7,304 nucleotides of DNA from Chloroflexota bacterium (GCA_011051745.1 DRKO01000335.1:1-7304), one strand, 5' to 3'; shown: positions 1-6,437, numbered from the stretch's first letter. Program-made: numbers and translations. The notes: a model not told the origin generated them from the letters alone.

Positions 1-597
1 GATGCTCACGTCAGGCCGGAGAACCGTCATACCCTCGTGGTGACGCTTCCTCCCCTGTTCGAGGGGGTCTATACGGTTGCCTACACCGCCGCCGGAGCGG
101 GCGATTCGACCCTCGCAGTGGGCAGCTATCAGTTCACCGTAGACCTGCCATCCCCCCGGCTGGCGCTCCTCACACCCGTTAACGGGCAGGCTTTTGAATC
201 CGGCTCGATCCCTCTCCAGATGCAGGTTGAGTTCTTCGACTTCGGTTTATACAACAACCGCATCCGTGTTTACGTGGATGGAGAGCTTGACGCCGAGCTG
301 CGCAGTCTGGAATATGAGATCGAGGGGCTGGAGCCGGGCGTCCATGAGATCACAACCGTTCTCGCGCAGTTTGAGGATCAGGAGCTGCCCGAAACGGCGA
401 TTACCGTCTACATCGCCGTTGCCCGCCCCGAACCGGAACTGACGGAAGGGCAGGCCGCAGCGGTCGCTTCCCCTGATGCTGGCCTGCAACTCTCGCTTCC
501 TCAGGTCATCCTGCTGGCGGCGGTCACGCTTCTGCTCCTGGCGGTGGGGGTTCGTCTGGGCCTGCTGTCTGAAAAGACAGGCTCCGACGATCAGTAG
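1..597 (+). CDS. CopC-like and Ig-like domain membrane-anchored protein (3' part)
   Basis: The frame is open from base 1, so the gene begins outside the window; 198 residues are visible. Residues about 11-47 (TLVVTLPPLFEGVYTVAY, ending GSYQFTV) match the C-terminal half of the CopC/YobA fold, which binds copper outside the cytoplasm. Family members usually have a Ser-Ala-Asp-Gly-His stretch between the two strands; here that place reads AAGAGDSTLAVG, so the Asp-x-His copper ligands are absent. Residues about 52-139 form an Ig-like beta-sandwich (RVYVDGEL, then GLEPGVHEITTVL). An acidic, Ala-rich spacer follows. A hydrophobic helix at about 166-187 and a short charged tail suggest the protein is anchored by its C-terminus with both domains outside. 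Copper binding is doubtful; a structural or sensory surface role is equally possible. The stop faces the next gene's stop 14 bases away. Confidence 0.75.
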   Translation, partial: DAHVRPENRHTLVVTLPPLFEGVYTVAYTAAGAGDSTLAVGSYQFTVDLPSPRLALLTPVNGQAFESGSIPLQMQVEFFDFGLYNNRIRVYVDGELDAELRSLEYEIEGLEPGVHEITTVLAQFEDQELPETAITVYIAVARPEPELTEGQAAAVASPDAGLQLSLPQVILLAAVTLLLLAVGVRLGLLSEKTGSDDQ

Positions 598-612
598 CCA
601 CCGCCGGAGCCT
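579..612 (-). terminator. Hairpin between convergent genes, possible terminator
   Basis: AGGCTCCG at 579-586 pairs perfectly with CGGAGCCT at 605-612, an 8-bp stem around an 18-base loop. Read on the minus strand, the hairpin is followed by GTCTTTTC, a short interrupted T run, so it best suits termination of the minus-strand gene. No T run follows on the plus strand. It overlaps the last codons of the plus-strand gene. The long loop and poor T tract keep confidence low. Confidence 0.35.
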
Positions 613-1376
613 CAATCCACAATCGTGAACGAGGCGGTCGCCATCAGCTTATCGCCCACGTAAAACTGAACCTCGTAGTTACCGGCGGGCCAGCCCCCCT
701 GTGCCCCGAACCAGTAATAGGCACTTCCTTCCGCCCCCCGATCCCACTCCTGACTCTCGCTACGGATGACGCTGCCGTTCAGCAGGAGTACCTGCGACCA
801 GGAGACGCCGTCCACCATGTTCTCAAACTCCAGCCAGAAGTAAATTCGCGCCGTGCCAGCCGGGAACGTTGTGCCCGTGTTCACCGGGCGCAGATCGGCT
901 GAGATGCCGCTTGAGATGGCCGTGATGCGCAGGCTGGCGTCGGGTGGCGGCGTCACCGAGGAGGCCACCGTCGCGATCAGGGGGGTGGGAGTCGTGGTCG
1001 GCGTTGGCTGCGTGGGCGTTATGGTCGGAGGTCCTTCAAAGGGTGAGCGCGGCGTCAGGCTGGGGTTGGGCGTGATGGTCGGAGGCAGCACCAGCGCCAG
1101 CGTTGGCGCAGGGGTCGGGGAGGCGAAGAGAAGCGACGGCCTGAAGTTGAACTCAGGCGGCGGGACGAACTGGCGGGCCGTCATGGCCCCACCGATGCCT
1201 CCTGTGGTGAGCACCAGCATCAGCGTCCAGCGCCAGCCCCGACGGCTGGCGTCGCGGCGCAGGCGGAAGTAAGGAGCCCGCCGCGCCTGCCGGAAATTGA
1301 CGTAGGCCCCGATCAGAGATATCAGCCACAGGATGCCCAGCAGGTACGGAGCTATGTAGACGATCGTCGGGAGCAT
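612..1376 (-). CDS. Membrane protein with Pro/Thr linker and beta-rich C-terminal domain
   Basis: This 254-residue protein has no function I recognise. The N-terminus holds two hydrophobic segments, at about 2-27 (IVYIAPYLLGILWLISLIGA) and 50-66 (TLMLVLTTGGIGGAMTA), separated by an Arg-rich cytoplasmic-type loop. Residues about 80-146 are a Pro/Thr/Ser-rich linker containing PPTITP twice. Residues about 147-254 look like an all-beta domain, with strands such as ARIYFWLEF and YEVQFYVGDKLMATASFTI; the ending resembles many extracellular Ig-like folds. The layout suggests a membrane-anchored protein that displays a binding domain on a stalk. The start was chosen at the ATG at 1376 because GGAGA lies 9 bases upstream and the hydrophobic segment follows directly. 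An in-frame ATG at 1499 would add 41 residues but has no ribosome binding site. Convergent with the CopC-like gene. Confidence 0.7.
   Translation of the reverse strand: MLPTIVYIAPYLLGILWLISLIGAYVNFRQARRAPYFRLRRDASRRGWRWTLMLVLTTGGIGGAMTARQFVPPPEFNFRPSLLFASPTPAPTLALVLPPTITPNPSLTPRSPFEGPPTITPTQPTPTTTPTPLIATVASSVTPPPDASLRITAISSGISADLRPVNTGTTFPAGTARIYFWLEFENMVDGVSWSQVLLLNGSVIRSESQEWDRGAEGSAYYWFGAQGGWPAGNYEVQFYVGDKLMATASFTIVD
1013..1085. repeat. Two 19-base direct repeats in the linker-coding region
   Basis: TGGGCGTTATGGTCGGAGG at 1013-1031 recurs at 1067-1085 with one mismatch (T to G). On the minus strand both copies encode PPTITP within the Pro/Thr linker. The repeat probably reflects internal duplication of a low-complexity stalk rather than a DNA-level function. 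Confidence 0.6.
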
Positions 1377-1523
1377 GGCAGCCAGTCTCCGGGTGATGTT
1401 TTCCAGGGGAAGCCGGTCGAATTCTCGGCGATGCAGGCCCCGGCAACAACTCTGAAGGGAGCGGGCAGGAGCGCCTTCACAGGGATGTGCGGCTCTCATC
1501 AGCCGGGTTTATGGTTCTGCCAA

Positions 1524-1529
1524 AGTATA
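1524..1529 (-). promoter_or_regulatory. Possible -10 box for the minus-strand membrane protein
   Basis: Minus-strand TATACT differs from the consensus TATAAT at one base. No good -35 box lies 16-18 bases upstream. Transcription would begin near 1517, giving a leader of about 140 bases to the ATG at 1376, or about 18 bases to the alternative ATG at 1499. That second distance is the main argument for the longer start. Confidence 0.3.
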
Positions 1530-1589
1530 ACACACAATCCCCCCACTTCGGGAGGTAGAGTCGGCTCATCGGGGCGATCCGGGCATGAC

Positions 1590-1621
1590 TTGACTCTCGA
1601 CCCGGCTTGAATGTTTATCAT
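1590..1621 (+). promoter_or_regulatory. Possible promoter for the methyltransferase gene
   Basis: TTGACT at 1590-1595 is a close -35 match. The AT-rich run at 1611-1623 holds -10-like hexamers: TTTATC at 1614-1619 (18-base spacer) and TATCAT at 1616-1621 (20-base spacer). Neither combines a good hexamer with ideal spacing, so this is tentative. It lies about 50 bases before the methyltransferase start. Confidence 0.3.
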
Positions 1622-1672
1622 TTACACAGGAGCGAGCCACACGGGCGGCGAGAGAAGGGGCGGTAGCACAGA

Positions 1673-2281
1673 ATGAGGCAAGGAAGCATGGGTAACGAAG
1701 GGATATTCAGGGGAAGCCTGGCCGTTATATTTGCCCTGTTGATACTCATCAGGCTGTCCTACAGTCGGACGGGAAGAAACGGAGAAGCTGCCTCAGCGAA
1801 GAGGGAGAACGGGACTGACGTGGCTCTGCTGAAAGCGATCAACGCGCTGGCGGCTGTCGCCACACTTGTGTACCTCGTTGCTCCCCGGCTGGTCAGCCGG
1901 GCGGCGTTGCCGCTGCCGATCTGGCTGCGCCGGGTGGGCGGCCTTCTGGGCCTGATCACGGTTGCCCTGTTCTTCCGGGTACATCACGCTCTGGGTGGGA
2001 ACTGGTCTGTATCGGCAGGAACGACGGGACAGCACACGCTGGTGACTGCCGGACCGTATCGCCGGATTCGCCATCCCATGTACAGCACCCTCTTTGTCTG
2101 GGCGCTGGCCTTCTTTCTGCTCTCGGCTAACTGGCTGGTCGGGGGCACATGGCTGGCCCTCGGCCTTGTGGCCGCCTCAAGGGCTGGCCGGGAGGAGGCC
2201 GCCTTGCTTGAGAGGTTCGGCGCGGAATACCGGGCCTACATGCGGCGCACCGGGCGGTTTTTGCCACGCTTGAGGCGCTGA
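1673..2281 (+). CDS. Isoprenylcysteine/PEMT-like membrane methyltransferase
   Basis: This 202-residue integral membrane protein belongs to the isoprenylcysteine carboxyl methyltransferase / phospholipid methyltransferase-like group, which transfers methyl from S-adenosylmethionine to substrates in the membrane. The family signature is complete: HTLVTAGPYRRIRHPMY at about 121-137, and REEAALLERFGAEYRAY at about 173-189, ending in the usual basic tail. Hydrophobic segments lie at about 13-27, 51-74, 89-103 and 136-166; the last holds the typical helical hairpin. The substrate cannot be read from sequence, since bacterial members act on varied lipids or small molecules. The start at 1673 has AAGGGG 12 bases upstream; the ATG at 1688 (residue 6) has AAGGA only 3 bases upstream. 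Either is possible and the difference is five residues. The stop lies 2 bases before a possible small ORF. Confidence 0.88.
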   Translation: MRQGSMGNEGIFRGSLAVIFALLILIRLSYSRTGRNGEAASAKRENGTDVALLKAINALAAVATLVYLVAPRLVSRAALPLPIWLRRVGGLLGLITVALFFRVHHALGGNWSVSAGTTGQHTLVTAGPYRRIRHPMYSTLFVWALAFFLLSANWLVGGTWLALGLVAASRAGREEAALLERFGAEYRAYMRRTGRFLPRLRR

Positions 2282-2283
2282 GG

Positions 2284-2376
2284 ATGGCCTACCGGACTCT
2301 GGCCGATCTGGAGGATCAGCGGCTGGTCACTCTTTCCGGCGATCAGGCCCGCCGCGAAGGCAGTCCGCATATCTGA
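2284..2376 (+). CDS. Possible 30-residue ORF, winged-helix-like remnant
   Basis: ATG follows the methyltransferase stop by 2 bases. TGAGG at 2271-2275 sits 8 bases upstream, so translation could be coupled. The product starts MAYRTLADLEDQRLVTLSG and ends at TGA after 30 codons. YRTLADLEDQRLV resembles the recognition-helix region of PadR-type winged-helix regulators (typically YR-x-L-x-x-LE-x-x-GLV), so this may be a leftover piece of such a gene. The resemblance is short and I cannot test it. It may also be chance, since no regulator sequence continues in the other frames downstream. Positions 2377-2467 hold nothing else I can support. Confidence 0.25.
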   Translation: MAYRTLADLEDQRLVTLSGDQARREGSPHI

Positions 2377-2466
2377 GCACGGTCTCTTATGTGCCTCGTG
2401 GCCCATTTCCGAGTATCCTAGAGGGTGGTTCGATCCGTTGCTGGCATGCTTAGATGGAACCTGTGA

Positions 2467-2472
2467 GAAAGG
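2467..2472 (+). promoter_or_regulatory. Ribosome binding site fixing a GTG start
   Basis: GAAAGG lies 6 bases before the GTG at 2479. An in-frame TGA at 2464-2466 rules out any earlier start, so the aldolase gene must begin at this GTG or later. Confidence 0.65.
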
Positions 2473-2478
2473 CCCCTC

Positions 2479-3450
2479 GTGAGCAAAGAACTTTCTATCG
2501 GCAAGTATCGCGGCCTGCAACAGTGCGCCACCCACCGGGGTGCGCTGGCCGTTCTGGCACTCGACCATCGTAACAACCTGCGCCGGGCACTCAACCCGGA
2601 AGCGCCGGAAGCTGTCCTCCCCTCCGAGATGATCGCCTTCAAGCAGCAGGTAACCCGCATCCTTGCTCCGGCGGCCAGCGCGGTGCTTCTGGACCCGGAG
2701 GTCGGCGCGTTTCAGGCGATTGCGGCTGGCGCGTTGCCGGGAAGCCGAGGACTGATCGTAGCGCTTGAGGCAACCGGCTACACCGGCGATCCACAGGCCC
2801 GCCAGAGCAGGGTTCTGCCCGGCTGGGATGTCTCCAGAGTCCGGCAGATGGGGGCCAGCGCCGCCAAGCTGCTTGTCTATTACCACCCCGACGCTCCGGC
2901 GGCCAGCCTGACTGAGGAACTGGTCGCCCAGGTATCTGCCGATTGCGCCGAACATGACATCCCGTTGTTCCTGGAGCCTCTCTCCTATTCCCTCGATCCG
3001 GCCCGGAAAAAGCTAACCGGCCACGAGCGCCGCCGGGTGGTGATCGAGACGGCCCGCCGTCTGACCTCCATCGGCGGGGACGTGCTGAAAGCGGAGTTTC
3101 CCCCTGACATAATCGCTGAGCCGGAAGAGGAAGTCTGGGCTGAGGCCTGCGCCGAGCTTTCGGGGGCCAGCCGGATTCCCTGGGTGCTGCTCTCCGCTTC
3201 GGTGGACTATGAGATGTACCTACGGCAGGTCACCGTTGCCTGCCAGCAGGGGGCCTCCGGGGTAGCAGTGGGGCGTGCCGTCTGGAAGGAAGCCCCCCGC
3301 CTCTCAGGGCAGGCACGTGAGGAGTTCCTGCGGGAGGTGGCCTTCCCCCGGATGGAGCGGATCACCGCCCTCTGTAACGCGCTGGCGAGGCCCTGGACGG
3401 AGTTTTACACGCCGCCCGATGCGGGCGCGGAGTATTTCAGGTCGTATTGA
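2479..3450 (+). CDS. lacD: Class I tagatose-1,6-bisphosphate aldolase-like enzyme (LacD/YihT family)
   Basis: This 323-residue cytoplasmic enzyme matches the LacD family along its whole length (usual length about 325). LacD cleaves tagatose 1,6-bisphosphate to dihydroxyacetone phosphate and glyceraldehyde 3-phosphate by a Schiff-base mechanism. Family blocks appear in order: LAVLALDHRNNL (24-34), VLLDPEVG (69-76), AAKLLVYYHPD (128-138) and IPLFLEPLSY (161-170). They continue with DVLKAEFP (201-208), WVLLSASV (235-242) and GASGVAVGRAVWK (258-270). K204 in DVLKAEFP is the expected Schiff-base lysine; K130 and E166 sit at other conserved active-site places. The same family includes YihT, which cleaves 6-deoxy-6-sulfofructose 1-phosphate, so the substrate is not certain. 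The start is GTG with GAAAGG 6 bases upstream. The GatZ-like gene follows after 33 bases on the same strand, indicating an operon. Confidence 0.88.
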   Translation: MSKELSIGKYRGLQQCATHRGALAVLALDHRNNLRRALNPEAPEAVLPSEMIAFKQQVTRILAPAASAVLLDPEVGAFQAIAAGALPGSRGLIVALEATGYTGDPQARQSRVLPGWDVSRVRQMGASAAKLLVYYHPDAPAASLTEELVAQVSADCAEHDIPLFLEPLSYSLDPARKKLTGHERRRVVIETARRLTSIGGDVLKAEFPPDIIAEPEEEVWAEACAELSGASRIPWVLLSASVDYEMYLRQVTVACQQGASGVAVGRAVWKEAPRLSGQAREEFLREVAFPRMERITALCNALARPWTEFYTPPDAGAEYFRSY

Positions 3451-3483
3451 GACACATAACACCACAGAAGGCGCGACAACCCC

Positions 3484-4779
3484 ATGAACGATCAACTCAT
3501 ACTGGATGAGGTCATCCGGGCGCAGAAGCAGGGCGAGGTTCGTGGCATCGCCAGCATCTGCTCAGCCAACCCGTTCGTGCTCGAGGCCAGCCTGCTTCAC
3601 AGCCGGGGAGTCGTCCTGATCGAGTCTACCTGCAATCAGGTGAACCAGTACGGCGGCTATACCGGCATGACGCCTGCCGATTTCGTCCGTCGTGTGGGCG
3701 AGCTTGCAGACAAACATCGCATCCCCCGCGAGCGGGTGCTCATCGGCGGCGACCATCTGGGGCCGAACCCCTGGAAGGACGAACCCGCCGACCGCGCGAT
3801 GGAGAAGGCGCGGGTGCTGGTGCGGGAGTGCGTCCGGGCCGGATACGTCAAAATCCATCTGGACGCCAGTATGCGCTGTGCCGACGACTCACCGGAGCGA
3901 CCCCTTGATGAGGAAATCTCTGCACAGAGGGCGGCGGAACTGGCACGGGTGGCCGAAGATGCGTTTGCCTCCTCTTCCAGTGGGCAGCCCCCTCCTCGCT
4001 ACGTCATCGGAACTGAAGTGCCGCCGCCGGGAGGCATTCAGGGGGAGGAAGGGACCCTTTCGGTCACGCCGGTGGATGACGTAGCGAGGACCATTGAGAT
4101 CACGCGGGCGGCGTTCCTCAGGCAGGGACTTGAGGATGCGTGGGAGCGCGTCATCGCGGTGGTGGTTCAACCCGGCGTGGAATACGGCGATCAGGCCATT
4201 TTCGAGTATCAGCCGGAGCGGGCGGCGGGACTCTCCCGCTTTATCGAGCGACACGACCGTCTGATCTACGAGGCTCACTCGACTGACTACCAGACGCGCG
4301 AGGCCCTGCGTCATCTGGTGCGTGATCACTTCGCCATCCTGAAGGTCGGCCCGGCCCTGACGTTCGCCTTCCGCGAGGCGGTTTTTGCCCTCGCCATGAT
4401 AGAAGAAGAACTGCCGTCGCTGGTTTCCCCCTCCCGTGTGCGCGAGGCGCTGGAAGCTGCCATGCTCGCCAACCCCGCCCACTGGGCGAAGTACTACAGC
4501 GGCACACCTGATGAACAGCGATTCGCCCGCCGCTACAGTCTCAGCGATCGCTCGCGGTACTACTGGCCGGTTCCCGCCGTGCAGAAGGCGTTATCACGGC
4601 TGCTCCAGACTCTGAGCGGCCAGCCGATCCCTCTGACCCTGCTGAGCCAGTATCTACCGCTCCAGTATCGCCGCGTCCGTGAGGGGACTCTGGAGAACGC
4701 TCCCCGCGCCCTCATCATGGATAAGATCGGCTCGGTTCTGGCCGATTACGCTTATGCCTGCGGGGAGCCCACACCCTGA
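3484..4779 (+). CDS. gatZ: GatZ/KbaZ-family protein, possible sugar-phosphate 4-epimerase
   Basis: This 431-residue protein is full length for the family (about 420-426 in Escherichia coli GatZ and KbaZ). Conserved blocks include NQVNQYGGYTGMTPADF (51-67), IGGDHLGPNPW (87-97), GYVKIHLDASMRC (120-132) and YVIGTEVPPPGG (173-184). Further blocks are VVQPGVEYGD (227-236), YEAHSTDYQT (262-271), LKVGPALTFAFREA (286-299) and YSLSDRSRYYWP (351-362). H91, E178 and H265 are plausible metal ligands by analogy with class II aldolase folds; this is inference. In enterobacteria GatZ/KbaZ is the non-catalytic subunit of the class II tagatose-bisphosphate aldolase and needs GatY/KbaY, which is absent here. 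I recall that relatives from thermophilic Anaerolineae have been reported as fructose-6-phosphate 4-epimerases, which would suit a gene paired with a LacD aldolase. AGAAGG lies 12 bases before the ATG. The stop is 11 bases from the convergent MFS gene. Confidence 0.88.
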   Translation: MNDQLILDEVIRAQKQGEVRGIASICSANPFVLEASLLHSRGVVLIESTCNQVNQYGGYTGMTPADFVRRVGELADKHRIPRERVLIGGDHLGPNPWKDEPADRAMEKARVLVRECVRAGYVKIHLDASMRCADDSPERPLDEEISAQRAAELARVAEDAFASSSSGQPPPRYVIGTEVPPPGGIQGEEGTLSVTPVDDVARTIEITRAAFLRQGLEDAWERVIAVVVQPGVEYGDQAIFEYQPERAAGLSRFIERHDRLIYEAHSTDYQTREALRHLVRDHFAILKVGPALTFAFREAVFALAMIEEELPSLVSPSRVREALEAAMLANPAHWAKYYSGTPDEQRFARRYSLSDRSRYYWPVPAVQKALSRLLQTLSGQPIPLTLLSQYLPLQYRRVREGTLENAPRALIMDKIGSVLADYAYACGEPTP

Positions 4780-4790
4780 AATCCCGCGCC

Positions 4791-6194
4791 TCAGTTGCCG
4801 GGGCTTGTGACGGGCTCTTCGATCTCCGCTTCCGGCTCTGCCACGCGGGCTGTGATCTCTCCGGCCTGCCAGCGGGGTGACCGTCCGGCCCTGCCGAAAA
4901 AGACCCACGTCACCACAATGGCGACGATGTACAGGGCCGAGGTCGTCAGGAAAACGGGCACAAACCCGAAATCACCATAGGTCACCTGAAACCAGCCGCT
5001 CAGATAGGGACTGGCCGCCCATCCGAACTGAAAGGCGACCAGATTCAGCCCGGCGGCCAGCGCCTGTACGTCGTGCTCCACGTGCTCCAGAATGAAGGTC
5101 TGGTAGACCGGCCCGCTCAGATTCATCAGCGCCAGCCGGAACAGATACGCAACCGCCGCGATGAAAAACCCTGCCATCACGCCGATCCGTCCGGCGGGGA
5201 CCAGCCAGGCCATCGAGCCGAGCGTCAGGAGGAAGAACACCGAAATGCCCTGTGTCAGCACCACCGTGTTGATCTTCCCCAGCCGGTCGGCCATCGGCGG
5301 CGCGATGAACTGCGCAATCGCCATCGCGAACGCCCCGAACCCGAACAGCGTCCCGATTGCGGCATCACTGCGCCCCAGCACGTTGCGAAAGTAAAGGTTC
5401 ATGAAGGGCTGCATCATCCCCGCCCCCAGCCCGATGATGACCTGTGGCGTGAGCAGGCGGGCCAGCGTTCTGCCGTGCTCCCGCAACTGTTGCCATGGAG
5501 AGGCGATCTCGCGGTCGGTGGGCGGCGTTCCGGTGCGGATCAGCATCAACGGGCCGATAGCCAGCGCGGAGACCAGCATCATACTGCCCAGCGTCAGGCG
5601 ATAGGCCAGCGTATCGGTCGGTCCCACGCCGACCAGCCCGCCCAGCCAGGTCGGCATCAGCCCGCCCACCTGGAAACCGACGAACTGGGCCAGAGTCAGC
5701 AGCCCGAAGTTGAAGCTAAATACGTACTGCCGCTCGTCCTCAGAGGTGTTATCCATCAGGAAGGGGGCCGAGGCGATCTGCCGCACGCTCATCGCCAGCC
5801 CCATGACCGAGCTAAAGACGATCAGCGGCAGCCGGAATGGCAACAACACCATCCCCAGCAGGCCAAGCGTGCTGACCCACCCGCTGATCACCAGAATACG
5901 TTTTTGTGAAAAACGCTGTGCCAGATACGCCGCGGGGAGCGCCATGAGGAGCGAGGTCACGGAGCGAGCGCTGGTCAGCAGGCCCAGAAAACGCTCGTCG
6001 TACCCGCCCAGGCTGAGCACGTAGAAGTTGAACAGGAGCCGGAAGACTCCGAAGGCTAACCCCGTCAGAGCGCTGTATGTCAGGATCAGACGGGCGTTAG
6101 GCGTAAAGCGTTTCAGCTTCTCGGCGTAAAGCCGCAGCCCTTCAGGGAAGTTTCTCCGCCGTTTCGGCATAACGGTGTACCGTCCACCTTTCAC
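4791..6194 (-). CDS. MFS transporter, 12 transmembrane helices
   Basis: This 467-residue protein is a major facilitator superfamily permease of the inner membrane. Hydrophobic segments occur in two groups of about six (residues about 35-220 and 250-435), separated by a polar loop at about 222-248. Motif-A-like loops follow the second helix of each half: AYLAQRFSQKRIL (89-101) and PPMADRLGKINTVV (299-312). The N-terminus is basic (PKRRR) and the C-terminal tail is acidic (EPEAEIEE). The substrate is unknown and the MFS fold alone does not reveal it. The start is uncertain: GTG at 6194 overlaps the stop of a possible short upstream ORF as GTGA, while ATG at 6170 (residue 9) has AAAGG about 16 bases upstream. 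The gene converges on the gatZ-like gene, so it is not in that operon; a link in sugar uptake is possible but unproven. Confidence 0.88.
   Translation of the reverse strand: MKGGRYTVMPKRRRNFPEGLRLYAEKLKRFTPNARLILTYSALTGLAFGVFRLLFNFYVLSLGGYDERFLGLLTSARSVTSLLMALPAAYLAQRFSQKRILVISGWVSTLGLLGMVLLPFRLPLIVFSSVMGLAMSVRQIASAPFLMDNTSEDERQYVFSFNFGLLTLAQFVGFQVGGLMPTWLGGLVGVGPTDTLAYRLTLGSMMLVSALAIGPLMLIRTGTPPTDREIASPWQQLREHGRTLARLLTPQVIIGLGAGMMQPFMNLYFRNVLGRSDAAIGTLFGFGAFAMAIAQFIAPPMADRLGKINTVVLTQGISVFFLLTLGSMAWLVPAGRIGVMAGFFIAAVAYLFRLALMNLSGPVYQTFILEHVEHDVQALAAGLNLVAFQFGWAASPYLSGWFQVTYGDFGFVPVFLTTSALYIVAIVVTWVFFGRAGRSPRWQAGEITARVAEPEAEIEEPVTSPGN
6172..6183. repeat. Short inverted repeat at the MFS start
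   Basis: ACGGT-GT-ACCGT is a perfect 5-bp inverted repeat around a 2-base centre. It lies just upstream of the alternative ATG at 6170 of the transporter gene, where a small operator could act. At 10 paired bases it could easily be chance. Confidence 0.2.
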
Positions 6195-6286
6195 GATGTG
6201 GAGGACTTCCCCTGAGCCTGTGTGCTCCTCTGCCGGAGCCGGTTCTGTGCCTGCGCGGCGACCCAGAGTATAGCTCGCTCCAGCAT
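6191..6286 (-). CDS. Possible 31-residue ORF overlapping the MFS start
   Basis: A minus-strand ATG at 6286 opens a 31-codon frame, MLERAILWVAAQAQNRL and on, with a Gln/Arg/Ser-rich end. Its TGA overlaps the MFS GTG start as GTGA, the classic arrangement for coupled translation. A GTG three codons upstream (6295) has GGA 7 bases before it and could be the real start. The frame stays open upstream to near 6446 but has no other start seen. The middle would form an amphipathic helix; I recognise no family. A TATACT box for the transporter lies inside it, so the two readings compete. Chance is a serious alternative in GC-rich DNA. Confidence 0.22.
   Translation of the reverse strand: MLERAILWVAAQAQNRLRQRSTQAQGKSSTS
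6267..6272 (-). promoter_or_regulatory. Possible -10 box for the MFS gene
   Basis: Minus-strand TATACT, the same hexamer seen before the other minus-strand gene, lies about 73 bases before the GTG start. No convincing -35 box is at 16-18 bases. It conflicts with the short ORF reading of the same bases. Confidence 0.3.
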
Positions 6287-6367
6287 CTCCGCCACCCGCC
6301 GATCCGGCAGAGGGGAGGCTGTGTCTGAACTGTAATGTTGTGCTCCGCTCCCGCTTATGAGATCGAG

Positions 6368-6373
6368 TATAAT
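6368..6373 (+). promoter_or_regulatory. Perfect -10 box TATAAT for the response regulator
   Basis: TATAAT is an exact sigma-70-type -10 hexamer in otherwise GC-rich DNA. The expected -35 place (about 6345-6350) reads CCGCTC, which does not match, and there is no TGn extension, so an activator may be needed. Transcription near 6380 would give a leader of about 68 bases. That leader contains a small GC hairpin, GCGGG at 6386-6390 pairing with CCCGC at 6399-6403. Apart from this, the -10 box and short ORF on the minus strand, and the ribosome binding site, I see nothing in 6195-6447. Confidence 0.45.
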
Positions 6374-6437
6374 GTAGAAAGTCGCGCGGGCCGCACGCCC
6401 CGCAGACCGGAGATTTGATTGCCTATATCCTGTTGTC

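Noticed and set aside
247..615. 122-codon minus-strand ORF over the CopC-like gene
   Set aside because: It is antisense to a frame with CopC-like, Ig-like and membrane-anchor features, and it overlaps the end of the next gene on its own strand.
853..1272. 139-codon plus-strand ORF opposite the Pro/Thr linker
   Set aside because: The Gly/Val-rich repeats (GVGVVVGVG) are the reverse complement of Pro/Thr linker codons; the minus-strand frame has helices, linker and a folded domain.
2236..2955. 239-codon minus-strand ORF across the aldolase start
   Set aside because: It overlaps the end of the methyltransferase and the LacD-like gene on the opposite strand; the product shows no motif and is explained as a shadow of codon bias.
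3889..4482. 197-codon minus-strand ORF inside the GatZ-like gene
   Set aside because: The plus-strand frame matches the GatZ/KbaZ family throughout; the reverse product is Arg/Gly-rich with no recognisable domain.
4740..4830. Possible bidirectional terminator between gatZ-like and MFS genes
   Set aside because: Only short GC matches such as GCGGG/CCCGC could be paired, with long loops and no T run on either strand.
5073..5909. 278-codon plus-strand ORF opposite the MFS gene
   Set aside because: It is antisense to the well-supported transporter. Its product is a low-complexity His/Arg/Gln/Pro mixture typical of the reverse of a hydrophobic GC-rich gene, and no ribosome binding site or family motif is seen.
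6335..6418. 27-codon plus-strand ORF in the divergent region
   Set aside because: It runs through the TATAAT box and leader of the response regulator and has no ribosome binding site.
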